From: Copromyces sp. CBS 386.78
Taxonomy: Eukaryota; Ascomycota; Sordariomycetes; Sordariales; Sordariaceae
Length of the DNA: 64,000 nt
Reading direction: 5' to 3'
NCBI GenBank assembly: GCA_030685235.1
Contig: MU839217.1
Span: forward strand, 55,434 to 119,433
A model generated the notes under the pieces. That model was not told the origin of the DNA, did not search any database, and saw only the letters and a list, made by a program, of their open reading frames with translations. Position 1 is the stretch's first letter; each line of letters starts with the position of its first letter. Positions 42,198 to 54,300 of this stretch are shown here, piece after piece. The position numbers were made by a program, and so were the translations under genes.

Positions 42198-44296
42198 ATG
42201 GAGAAATTGGTAAACCCAGACTCGGTAGACTGAGGGGAATGGATTGGCGTGATATCGATGCTAGACGTGATAAGACCAATGCTGTTTTGTGTTGCAGTAA
42301 CTTGGAGGTTGTTAATAAGATGTACAATCCACTTGTTTTTGGGCATTGCTGTTTCAAATGGCGACCATGTTGATGGAGTGATACTTTGCTGTGTCTTGCA
42401 GCAAAAGTCGCGATCCAAACAACAGAATGGGTTGAGGTTGGATGACCTAGGTTGGCTACAGTACCGAGCTGTGAGAGCTGTGAGGTACGGATTTTGGGCA
42501 TCGTCGGTGAGATGAATCTCAAAGGACCGACATACGGTCTAGACGATTCTGTCGTCATTGTATCTTGCTCACCTCCTTTTGTCGACCATCTTCCCGTTGT
42601 CTCTCCTGTCTCGCCACGTCGTACTTGGTGTGTAACCAGACAGCTCGCGAGAGGACCACAAGGCCGCTACCTCGGCTAGGTACCTCTACAGCCCCAGCCT
42701 AGGTCTGTGTATCGTGGCCGGTATCGTGGATGGCCAGATCACCCAGCCGCGGCCAGCAGAGTCGTATATGCGATAAAGGCGTCCATCCATTCTATTCGGG
42801 TTCCACGATGCTTCGGTGATTTATGTGGCACTGCCGCTTTGCTGCACGTAATAGCATGGGGGTGGAATGGCTGAGTGGCAGGTTCGTTTTCCCGGGAGGC
42901 CGACGGGAGGTTCGGTCGGAGACGGCCCAATGGCGGTTCCCGTGAGGTTGGGTAAGTACGGTTACCTCCAAAAAGAATTGACAAAAATAGGTGAGACTGG
43001 ATGACGGCGATGGTGATGGCTCCGGATGTTTGCATGGACACTTGGCGATGCCGACGGATAGACCGGCAGTTCCCAGCCGTCCACCATGACGGGACGTTGA
43101 AGTTGTGGTTGGGGGAAAGAAATGGAGGGCGGTGGCAGCGATGGACGACGATCTTCCTGGGCACTGTACAAGATTTGAGCGTCGATAGGGCAGAATTAGA
43201 TCAAGATGGCAGCCATTTACTGTACAGAGCTGGCTTCAGTTGCTACCCCGCTTTGCAAGCTTATAGGAGCACTGTTGGAGCACCCACTAACAAAATTCAC
43301 GGCGCCCAAGACAGGCACCCGTCTGTGTGTCTTACAGGTCTCGCAATTGGCTACAAATCTTGATCTGTTAATGGCAAAACCTCAGACAACGCAACCATTG
43401 AACTAGAAGGGGCAACATATCGATGGTGACATCCCACACCGATATGCGGAGTATACAAGCTATGCTCCGTACCAACCTGGGAATACGAGCCCCAATGGAG
43501 GCATCCCAGAGCAAAAAGGGAGAGGGACCGGATAAACACCGCATCTTTTTGGTGGCAGCTGTGTGACCTTCCCATCACCTCTTTATGCTTGTGGCCGGAC
43601 CAGGACACAACAGGAACGACAACACCTCGAACAACACTGAACATGTTAGGTAGCGATACTTTGGCTGGTACAAGCTCAACCCACGGTATACCATGGCACC
43701 ATTACCGAATCTACACCGACATCTGGCACGCCACGAGGAGGGGTCTCGGAGATCTGCAGCCCTAACTACCGTCGGTGATCTTTAACCCATCAAGACATTA
43801 TATCGACGGCCCAGACGGCCCAGCATGGTGGCTGGGCTGGAGTCGCTGAGGAAGCCTGGGATGGGACTTGGCCACGGAGAAGTCAAAGGAAACGCCAAAC
43901 GGCAGCACCGACGGCCGACCGCCTTTCCGGGTCTTTTCATTTTGTTTAACTCGTCTAACTGGTCCCAGGCGGAGCAAGATAACGTTACAGTTGCATATCG
44001 GAACACGAGACGCAAGATGACTTGGGTTCAGCTATCAATATCATTTGCTGACCATTGGCAAAAACCGGTGATAGTATCAAGCTGCTATACCAAAGCTATA
44101 AAGCGGCAGCTAAGGCACCCCACGACTCAGGGCTTGGACTAACAACACCACGCAAGTAAATAACGATCTGCGCCACAAGAAGCTGATCTCTCCTCTCCCT
44201 GGTATCTTTCTGTTTAATACTAATACATCCTCAACCTCACTCATTGGGAACTATCACACCTCAACCACCAACATACACTACCAACACATATCACCA
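42198..44296. other. Intergenic, 2.1 kb
   Basis: Long region with no recognisable gene or RNA. Scattered AGGTACCT/CCTAGG-type palindromes near 42670-42710. Reading frames on both strands are short and unrelated to known families. Confidence 0.45.
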
Positions 44297-44993
44297 ATGA
44301 TGCTCACAACAACCCTCACCACCGCCCTCGCGGCCCTCCTCCTTCCCCTCTCCCAGGCCTCCCCCATCGCCATCCGCCAAGAAACCACCACCACCACAAC
44401 TCCCCCATCAAACCCAGACCAACCCTCCTGCGCCACCACCTCCTTCGGGCACTTCTCCTGGGCCTTGTCATCCTTCGACTACCATGCCTCCTTCATCTTC
44501 ACCACACCCGCCCACCAAAACTCGTGGGGCTACGTCAACTTCAACCTGACCAACCCGGCCATCGGGTCGTCCGTCACAACCGTCTGCAGTGCCTCAAGCA
44601 ACCAGCTCTCCGACTTCTTTTACGGAACCGTGCAGTACACCTGCACTAATACCCCGGAAGGTGTGAAGAGTGACGTGGGCAAGACGACGTTTGATTTCAA
44701 TCGGCCGACGGGGGAGTTGAGGTTTAATCAGACGTGGACTTGTCGGGATCAGGATCCTAAGTATCCGTGAGTACACATCTTGGGATCGCGCATCGATTGG
44801 GATGTGATGACTAACATGACGATGTAGTACCACGTTCACTGGATATGCGGCTGTCAACCTCGAGTTGGATTGCTCTGAGTCAACGTGGGTGAACCAGAAC
44901 TGGACGCAGGGACAGATTTACTCGACGAGGGATGTGCGGTGCTCGCCTGTTGATTTGAGGGTTGATGCCAAGGAGATGACTGCTGTGGCTTAA
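44297..44993 (+). CDS. Small secreted Cys-containing protein (possibly AA1-like), two exons, 211 aa
   Basis: Exons 44297-44766 and 44828-44993 join in frame (gtgagt; gatgtag). A signal peptide (1-21, TTALAALLLPLSQAS) is followed by a Thr/Pro-rich spacer (29-45) and a domain of ~150 residues that looks beta-rich: WGYVNFNLTNPAIGSSVTTV, FYGTVQYTC, GELRFNQTWTC, FTGYAAVNLELDC. About seven cysteines suggest disulfides, and several N-x-S/T sites suggest glycosylation. The spacing resembles small secreted AA1-like (Alt a 1-related) proteins, but this is a tentative family guess. An extracellular location is well supported. Confidence 0.8.
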
Positions 44994-47131
44994 TCATCCG
45001 TTGAGGCGAAGGGGGGCATGAGTGACTCTGTTGTCTGTTAGTGTGCCGGTTGTGGGTGTGGTCGGCGCAGGTAATGAGCGTGTTTTACAGCATTCAGATG
45101 GCTTATGACAGATTATGAGGGCTATGATACGAAAGGGTATGTCTAATACATAGTGCTTAATGGTAACGCTTGGGAAGAAGCATCCAACATCATAAATCAT
45201 CACGAATTTCTGGTCTCCATCATCTTTAGCACCCCGGTTTCCAGCCCCTCTGGGATTCTCATGTCCTGGTGTACTAGAGTCTCCCTGTGAATAACATTGA
45301 CTCGTTCATATGTCCTGGGAGGTTGCCTGTTCCCTTTGCATAGACTCAGAATCATAAACTCCACTTTCAGAAGGTCCAACCGAGCACTATTACTCGAAAG
45401 TGGTATTCTTTTTTGGGAGGAGATGAGGGGATGTCTCGGGAAGGATTGCACAACCCATCTGCAACTCTACAGAGATCGTCTCCAATGGATTCTTTATCTA
45501 CAATGGTCCGGTGTGGTGCCATCAATGACGTGTAGGAGAAAGTCCGAGCAAGGTTGGTCCACACCCATGGGATGTCGACGTTTGCATCTGGATAGCTCGT
45601 TAAAGTGTGTCGCCGATACAAGTTCCGAGCATCTTCCAATTCTCTGTGCAGAGGTTCTTCACTGCCAATTAATTGCCTTTCAATGTCCACAGCCACACTC
45701 ACTCCAACCCATCTGCACACTCCAGCTCGAGCTTCTGAGCAACTTAGGTAGGTACTTACCTTAGTTAGACCAGGGGCATCCGGCTGTCAAAAACTTCCTA
45801 CATTTTGTTCACTCCCTTATACGCTCCTTCCTTCCGGATTGCTGTCAGCAGTCACCCATCTATTCCAGGTCCACTTTAACACCATCAGACGCCGCCTTCC
45901 ACAATACCATCGCTCAGCGGAAAAGTTCCATCACCGCGCCTTCCCATCATCATCATCACAACCATTACCAACCCATCCTTGGTCGGGTACCCACTACCCT
46001 TCAACCAGCAGCAGCCCTGCTGCCATACAACTCCTCCGCCGCACTCTTACTAACAGGTTTATTCCTAATTGCCTCCTGCGTTTCGCTCCCTCCCAACTTT
46101 TCAATCATCTTTTCGCTGTGTTCTTTGGATTTTTCGCTCGTATCTGCCCGATGATGTCATTACCGTTAGTTCCTTCCTTGCTAGAAACGGAAGTGACAGA
46201 ATTGTGGGAACCGGAAGTGGGTAGGAGGGAAGGAAATGACGGAAGGAAGGGGAGAGGTGGGGACTTGGGAGGAAGGGAGGAAGAGGAGGAAGAGAGCGAA
46301 GGAGGGCGAGTAAAAGAGGAGATACGAAAATGGAAGGAGATGAGAGGAGAGGAGAGGAAAGGAGGGAAAGAAGACGGGACGCACTCGGATTAGCAAGATT
46401 GGCTTTATGCCCTCTAATCTCGTTGGAAGTGTGTTCCTTCCCTTCGTTGAGCTCTCTCATGTCGTCGGACATGACGGATTTGGCGCCTTGGGAGGACATG
46501 GTGCCGGTTGTTTCTGCCATTTTTTTTTCCTCAGTGCGGATGTTGGATTGAGATTTGGTAGGTCGAGATTTTTCTTCTTTGGGTCTTGGTTCAAGGTATG
46601 GTCGGCTGTGACATCCTACCTCGTCGTCAGGTAGGTTCATCGCGACATGATATATATCTTCTCTTTCCAAACCCGTGATCGGATGACGTCTGTCGACACC
46701 TTTTGTCCCACTTGACGTCATTCTTGGCCCTTCTTGGCGTTCAAGATTTAGGTCACGGGTACCCAGCACCATCACACTTCTTTGGTGACAAAGTGATTGG
46801 TAAGGTTTGAAGCATAGCCAGCGGGATTCAGGAACAGGAATACCGGGGTCGGGCTGTGAGACCAAGGAACTAACGATTGAGTAAGGAGACATCAAACCCT
46901 AAAAACAAAAGCCAAAGACAGGTCAAAGAACGGGAGCAGCATATGAGCAGGTCGACTCAACTCAACTGGAATTAACAAGAAAGCCACATGGTATCATTGG
47001 TATAAACATCCTTCCTCATAAACAATCCTCACATCCATCCCTCCGTACATCAATATCGACATTTCCGCATTACAATTCCTCGACAAGCACGTCCAGGTTT
47101 AGTCTTAGATGCATCCATCACACGGCCACCC
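44994..47131. other. Intergenic, 2.1 kb, with a purine-rich tract
   Basis: No gene recognised. From ~46200 to 46380 the plus strand is almost all G and A (GGA/GAA repeats). It creates long open frames on both strands that look like composition artefacts. Confidence 0.5.
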
Positions 47132-48610
47132 TTAGACCTGCTTCTCAGGGTCCCTCCCGCTGATGCTTCCCGCAGTGCTGTTAGGAGCAGTCAACCCAGG
47201 AATGACGGTATCCAAGCTGCGAGTGACCTCAACATAGTCGTACGCGAACTCGCCGAGCTGGTCATCATCAAGACCAATCTCCTCCTGGTGCTCGTCGACA
47301 CGGAGCGAGAGGCCGGGGACGAGGTTGAGGAGGAAGAGGATGACGCAGGTCATGACGAAGGAGTAGGAGAAGCCGGCGACGGAGTCGGCGAGCTGGTAGG
47401 CGAGCTGGATGTAGTGGTGGTTGACCCACCCGCCGTCGATGACGGTGGCACCGTCCAGGGCGGCGATGTAGTCACTGTGATGAAAGTTAGTGGGGGTTTC
47501 TTAAGGAGAGATGGTGGGAAGAGGGGGAAGACATACGCAGCAAAGATACCAGTCAGCAAGTTACCGACGATACCGCCAACACCGTGCTCAGCAAACACAT
47601 CGAGTGCCTCATCGATACCAAGAACGAACTTGAGCTTGGTAGCAAAGTTGCAGCTGATACCACCGACAACACCAAAGATGAAAGCCGACCAGGGAGGGAC
47701 ATAACCCGCAGCAGGAGTAATGGCGACAAGACCAGCAATAGCACCAGAGCAGAAGCCGACGGTGCTCCACTTTCTCTCCAGACGGTAATCGAGCAAGACC
47801 CAGGTCAAGCCACCGACGCAAGCAGCGATGTGGGTGACGATGCAGGCCATGACGGCACGGAGGTTAGCGGCCAGGGCACTGCCGCCGTTGAAGCCGAACC
47901 AGCCGACCCAGAGGAACACGGTACCCAAAACGACGTGGGTGACGTTGTGGGGGCGGTATGGCAAGCCATTGATCCTGTTGTAGCCGTTGCGCTTGCCGAG
48001 CATGAGCGAGTAGGCGAGGGCGGCGGCGCCGGAGCTGATGTGCACAGGGGTGCCGCCGGCAAAGTCGAGACCGCCCATCTTAAATGACCAACCATTACCA
48101 TTCCACGTCCAGTACGCAATTGGATCGTATACAATGGTGGTCCAGATGAACATGAAGACCAGAGCGGGAAGCATACGGCCGCGATCAGCGCATGCGCCAA
48201 TAGCGAGAGCGGGACTAAAGGGGTCAAAGTGTTAGTGTGGGATAATAAGGAAGAAAATATTGAAGGATAAGGAATGGGAAGCATACGTAATGGCGGCGAA
48301 CATGCCCTGATAGAGACAGAAAAGAAGGTCGGGGATCTTGCTGACTTTCTTCGTGCAAGACCGCTGTAGAAGAAACCGACACCAGGAACCATGAGCAACA
48401 CGAGTGCTGTACATGTCATGATCCATCCAAATCTCCGGCCTGTCGTAAGTCACAGGTTAGCCACTGATGTTCCTCCCGAGCACTCCTTCATAAGATGGCA
48501 TGGTGATGTCGTACAGAGTAATAGCGGTTGAGGTCTTCGAGAAGGGGGTTGCCTCCATCGTTGGCGACACCGGTAACCCCCTCGTACGTCTCGACAGGGC
48601 CGGACGACAT
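47132..48610 (-). pseudogene. Ammonium permease (MEP/Amt family), 5' half decayed
   Basis: The C-terminal two thirds are intact: exons 48287 and downstream, 48214-47537 and 47474-47132 spell Amt helices with ALAIGACADRGRMLPALVFMF, IVYDPIAYWTWNGNGWSF, DFAGGTPVHISSGAAALAY, LWVGWFGFNGGSALAANLRA, VGFCSGAIAGLVAITPAAGYV and a regulatory tail ending DPEKQV. The 5' part is broken. From ATG 48610 (MSSGPVETYEGV) the frame shifts after GGNP, where a C-run seems one short, before a recognisable DLNRYYS. The GWIMTCTALVLLMVPGVGFF helix follows in another frame. After GLARRKSA the sequence jumps to KIPDLLFCLYQGMFAAIT, lacking ~55 residues including the second helix, at ~48337-48352. Ammonium uptake across the plasma membrane is the family role; this copy should be non-functional. 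Confidence 0.75.
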
Positions 48611-50294
48611 ATTGGAGGCTGATTCGATCCCAACACCGATCGGTAACTAGGTATGTCGCGGTGTGAGCCGGTTCGATATGTTGCGGTAGACCAGAGCACT
48701 TGTTGCTGAAACCGTACACGAACCAAGTTGTCGGCGCCGTGTAAGTGATGTCGATGAGTTGACTTGAGGTTGCAGAGAAGATGAGTCTTCGAGGAGAGGG
48801 ATCTGCAGGGTAAATAAACAGACCCAGGACCAAGGGCGAGGCCCCATGCACCTCTCTGCTGCAGTTATCAGTGTCGGTACCCCTTGATCCCCTGTTGATG
48901 GTGTCGATGTAGGGCTCCATTCCGATCTGCGAAACCTTCCCATCGCCGCCAAGACCTCAGCTTTGATGGATGGGTGGGCCACAGAGATAAGAAACCCGGA
49001 CGCCATGTTCGACGGTTCAACCCGTGGGATTCCGATCCATTTTTGGCCGATGTAAGCGGTCGTATGTCCTTGTGCCTTGTTCTCTGTGTTGCCCGACGAG
49101 TGTCGAAATAAAGAAAGAAATACTTGAGTGGAGAAGCAGAGATAGGGAAACACAGCATTCGCTGACGACTTCCTATGAATAGCATCCAATCCAAACAACA
49201 TCGGTGGACTGGAATAGCCGGCGGTGGATGTACAAGGAGGACCGCCAAATCTTACATCAAAAGGTAGCCCAGGGCCAATGACGGCCTGTCGGGCAAAAGA
49301 GAAAGCTCGGAGCAATGTAGCCGAATCTGTTCATGGTATCAAGTGGTTACACCGTTCCAACTTGATGAGATGAGAACAAACTTTGGCGATACCTTGTCGT
49401 AGCAGACGAAGTCATTGAAGCGTCGAAACCGTAAAACCGTGAAATATCCCTTTTCGTCGTTTTCTCTTGATCGATCTGACCTAGTGATGCAGGCAACCCT
49501 TTGGGTTACATGGTCATGCCGCAGTTCACCTAGGAGGCCTTTCCCTCGTGGAGAAACATGGAACTGGGAAGTTGATTCTATAATGCGGCTCAATCAAGAA
49601 ACACAGTAGTCCGGGGTACGTTGTCCCTTTGGTGATTTTCCATTATTTCCATTGGCGGGTAGCATCACATGGGAGACGTGCCTCGGTGGTGATGGGAGAA
49701 TCGGCTGCCGTCAGCAACTCCTTGCATTCCACAAGATCAGTTTGGAGGAAGAAACTGCCGTGTGATGGTGTCGTCTCTTGATCTGATGAATCTATCAACA
49801 GACGGAAGGGTCCAAAGGCGACGGACGGCATATCGAACGGCAGGCTTCCGCCCGTAGGATTCCGATGCCATATGTAGACAGCTGTCCATCTGGTTGGCAC
49901 CCGACAGATCGAACTGAATGCGGTCGTCGGTTATGTGTGGTGGACAGATTCGGATCAAGCAGCAAACGAAATGCTGATAAAGATGGAAACAGTTGAAGGC
50001 AACCAGTTGTCGTCGTCCGACGGGAATTACGAGAATGCATCCCGTCGCTCCCTGGTCCTTATCAGTTTGCCCTGTTATCAGGGACTCCACTTCAGCCTAA
50101 GGGGAGGGTCAGGGCGGGGTTGGGGCAGGGGCACTTAAGCGCGCCCTCCTGAAGGATCCACCTGATCTTTGTTGGTACTCCACCCGTATGCTTCAACAAC
50201 TACACTTCGGACATGTGCATCTTGTCGAATCCTTCAGGTTCCAATATTGATGCTGAAAACAGAGGCTTCTTCGCTTAAACAAAGCTATAAGTAG
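48611..50294. other. Intergenic up to the right-hand LTR
   Basis: 1.7 kb with no gene recognised. Base composition stays gene-like up to the LTR. Confidence 0.5.
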
Positions 50295-50464
50295 TGTCAG
50301 ACGGCAGGGGATATGCACGTGCACAGTCACGGGATTTCGGAGGAGCGGATCAGCTGCGGGATTTATACTAGATGCTAGATATCGAGCTAGGTGCAGATTA
50401 GTATAATAGAATATATAGAATATAGCTACGTTGAACCCCCTACTTTTAGACTTATATTATTACA
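50295..50464 (+). repeat. 5' LTR of the right copia element (170 bp)
   Basis: Begins TGTCAGACGGCAGGGGATATG and ends TTATATTATTACA; homologous over its full length to the left LTR. The first ~100 bp are little mutated and the second half carries many C-to-T and G-to-A changes. The base composition changes abruptly right after it. Confidence 0.85.
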
Positions 50465-51070
50465 ATTAAAAGTTTTATTAATTTAATTGTTTAAAGCTAT
50501 CGCTAGCGATTTAATAACCCGAAAATCGAAATAATAATATCTTCTACGATTAAATCTAATAATAGCGTTATATTTAACGTACTTAAGAATTAGCCCGCGT
50601 AGGAAGATGCTTTTATTTTTTAGGCCTAAGATTTCAGCCTCTGGAAATATATTGACCTAGCGAATTACGTGCCTTGGCTTATTAATTTAGAAGAATTTAA
50701 TATCGTTTATTATTAGGGTATACCCCCCGAGGGGGAAACCCTAGCCGAGCGTAGAACCCGGGAGCGAGAGCTTTTTAGCGTAGTACAAATTTACGGCTTC
50801 TTTTATAAGTACGATTATTATAATTATATAATTGAGAAATAGGATTAGCGTATTAAAATTAAGGCCTTTTCGGATTTGGGTATTAAAAAGATTACGCTAA
50901 ATTAATAAATAATTAAAACTGTTAGAAATTAATATTGTAAAACTAATTTTATTTAATATATTAAGTTATACGAATAGTATAATAACTTTTTTAAATCCGC
51001 TTTCTTTAACGATTGTAAGGTTAAGAAGTTTATTAGGGTTACTTTTTTTAACCTTTTTAAACCTCCCGCG

Positions 51071-51320
51071 TATCACGGGGCGAGATGGCACCGTAAGGGG
51101 TATGATGAGATATACGTTGTTGCATAAGGAGAAAGGAGGAGAGAAGGAAGTATACGCGGAGGTCTGGCTATATATGGGCGAGAGCCCTACAGACCAGACT
51201 ATGGGCACGTAAGGCTATACGTAACGATGACATATACGTAGCCAGAGCTCTAGGCTCTAGTCAGCACAGCATATATATAGTCAGTACAGCATAGTATATT
51301 ATAGATCTAACCCTATAATA
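51071..51320 (-). repeat. 3' LTR of the gypsy element (left copy)
   Basis: Begins TATCACGGGGCGAGATGG and ends CTAACCCTATAATA. Pairs with 58232-58481 with mostly transition differences. TATC..AATA is what a TGTC..AACA terminus becomes after RIP. Confidence 0.88.
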
Positions 51321-54300
51321 CTATCCCCCCTTAAAAAAAATTCGAAAAGCTGAAAATTTATATATACGTAAAATAATAGACTTAAGACCCCTCCTATAAC
51401 TTCTTATCTTCGTAGATATCTATTAATTTCCGAAATACCTTTCTAAACGTAAGGTATAAACCCTCCTCTATATCCTTCTACGTTCTATTTTTTATAATAG
51501 CGGCCGTTTCTTACTATATTAAGCGGTTAGAACGGCGCTATGGCGGTTCGGGGGCTATTGGTATTAGCGTTATTGTTGGTACTAGAATATTGGCGGCGAG
51601 TCGCTTAAGAACCTTTTAGACCTTTAGGGGAATTAGTTTATCCGGGTATTCGTAATAGAATTATTAAAAATAGTGCTTATAATCGATAACGTTACTAATA
51701 AATTCCTAAGTAGGGTTATTAATTTTCTACTTAACCTCGTATTTCTAATACCTATTATTACCTATTTACTAATAATCTATAAAACGTTTAAATATTTATT
51801 CTTCGTACTCCTCTTAATTATTAGTCTATATTATAACCCTATTTTCGTTAGCTTAGACGTCTATTGTAGTAGGCTAATTTAAAAAGCTTTAGCTGGACTA
51901 TAGTTGTACTATAGAAATGTAGAAAATTAGTAAATATTTTATATTAGAGGGTAGGGCGAGATAAATTATATATAATTCGGCGCGGACAATTTTAAAGGGT
52001 CCCTCCTAGCGGGGATATAATTTCGTATACGGATGTCCGTTAACGAAATTAACCGTATTGAGGAGAACTATATTACTAATATGGTATTTAATAGAATCGA
52101 TTTACTTTTTATTAGCGTTATCCTTATACTATTCCTATATATAACGAAATTATTAAATAGCGAAATCCTAGATTTATTAGAAGTAGTCCGCCAATTCGTC
52201 AGCCTTATAATATTTTTTAAATTGAATTAGGGAGAGATCTAGTAGTAGTAGGGTACGGGGCTTTATATTTATACGAAGGTAATATTTATAATTAGTAAAG
52301 AAGGGAGAGATACTTATCGAAGAAGAGATAGTATTATTACCGGCGAACTTTATTAATAGTAGCTACTTAATTTAGTCCGTCTATATTTAATTAATATAAA
52401 TTCTTAAGAATTATTTTATTTCTATATTAATATATTCGGTCTAGGTATTCGTTTAAGGGTAAAAAACGGAGGTAAATTTGCAAATTATAGATAGCCGCTT
52501 ATAGAGGGTAGATTAGAACCGTAAAATAAATTAAGTATTTCTATTGGAGAATATATTATTTAGAAGGTTATAAATTGAATAAATACAATTAATAAACCGG
52601 TCCACTAATTCTTCCACTTTTAAAATTATTATTAGGATATAGTATTATATTTTAATAAGTCGGTTAATAACGATAGTAACGTACTTAAAAGTTTAGCCTA
52701 AATAGGTATTTAGTAGTAACGGCGTAACGTAGTCGATTAAAATATTAGTCTACGGTGCGAGAGCGATTATAACCGGTTTAAAATAATTAATAGAACCTTT
52801 CTTTAAAGATTTAATTTTTATATAAAGTAAGTAACCCTTATAAAAAAAGCGTACGTTATTATATATTCCCTCTTAATAAAAATCGTGTTGTAAGAATTTG
52901 TACGTAGCGTTACGGCTTAGATAACCGGTGTCCGGGGAATTGTATTAGCGATTAATAAATTGGAATTAGAGATTTTTATCGTAAAGATTAACGATAATTT
53001 AATCGTATTATTTCGTAATACTATTAACGATATAATATTCCGAGAAGGCCTTATAAAAAACTTTCTTAATAGTAGTAGGCTATTAACGGGCTCTACTAGT
53101 AAAGGAGGAAATTAATTCCTATAAAAGAATAGAAGTTTCGTAGTTAGTACAAATAAAATCGTTAGTTAATTAGGTATTAAAGTCGTCGGGCCCTAATAAA
53201 TAAAGTGAAAAACCTGCTATTAAGTTATTAAATTCGAAATAACTATCTTCGAATTAAAATGGATTTAATAGTACCCGCTTGCGAATAGTTAAGTAGTTAT
53301 CCTCTTCGCTATTAGGGCAATCGTTAGGTTTATAGTTTAAAGCGTTTAGGCGAAGATTCTTAAAACCCGGTATATATTTAATTAGGAAATTAAATTGAGA
53401 TAAGAATTAAGACTAATGTATATACTACTAAATTAATTATTTATTAATCGTAAATATCTAGAGGTTCTTATAATCCGTAAAGATATCGAATAGTTATTAA
53501 ACTCCTTCTAATTCTAGCCTCTACTCTTCTAATATTTTAATAATCGCAAGTAACTCTTTATTATATATATTGTAATTATATTCTTAGGAATTATATTTGG
53601 TTAAAAAGTAGGCGATAGGATAAAGTATACTATTGTCTCCGTATTAAGAAAGGGTACTACCCGCGGCCTAATTAGAAGCGTTTATTTCGACTACGGTCTT
53701 CTTAGTCTAATCGTAGATTTTAAGTACGGGTTTACTAGTAAACGCCCGTTTAAAAGCCTCGAAAGCGGTTTAATAATAGTTATTCTAAGACTATTCAACG
53801 TCCTTTTTCGTAAGTTTGTAAAACGGAATAACTATTATTAAAAATTTTTTTATAAATTGTTAATAGAAATTTATAAAACTTAAAAAGGATTATAAAGACT
53901 TCTTTAATTCTAATATTTACTAATTTGTAATAGTTTTAACCTTTTTTAAATTTATTTTAATATTTCTAAGTATAATAATTAAATTTAAATATTTTATTTT
54001 TATTATATAAAATTCGTACTTATTAATATTAACGTTGAAGCCTACTTTTACTAACCTATTGAAAACGTCGTTAACGTACTACTCGTAATCTTTAATATTA
54101 TCGAAGTAAATAATTGCGTAAATATTGAAAATATTATATAGGATATTATTAATATAATTCTAAAATACACTTAGGGCGCTTTATAAACTAAAAGGAATAA
54201 TTAAGGATTTAAATAGGTTAAACCGAATTATAAAAGCAGTAAACTATTCGTATCCTTATTTAACGCGGATATAATTAAAAGTAGCGATTACATCGAATTT

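Noticed and set aside
45839..46895. Overlapping open frames on both strands (184 and 264 codons)
   Set aside because: They cover a purine-rich tract, are low-complexity, lack splice or domain evidence and contradict each other.
1955..50464. The two copia LTRs being the two ends of a single giant element
   Set aside because: Each LTR is attached to its own internal sequence outside the island (pol to the left, leader/gag to the right), so they belong to separate copies facing away from the island.
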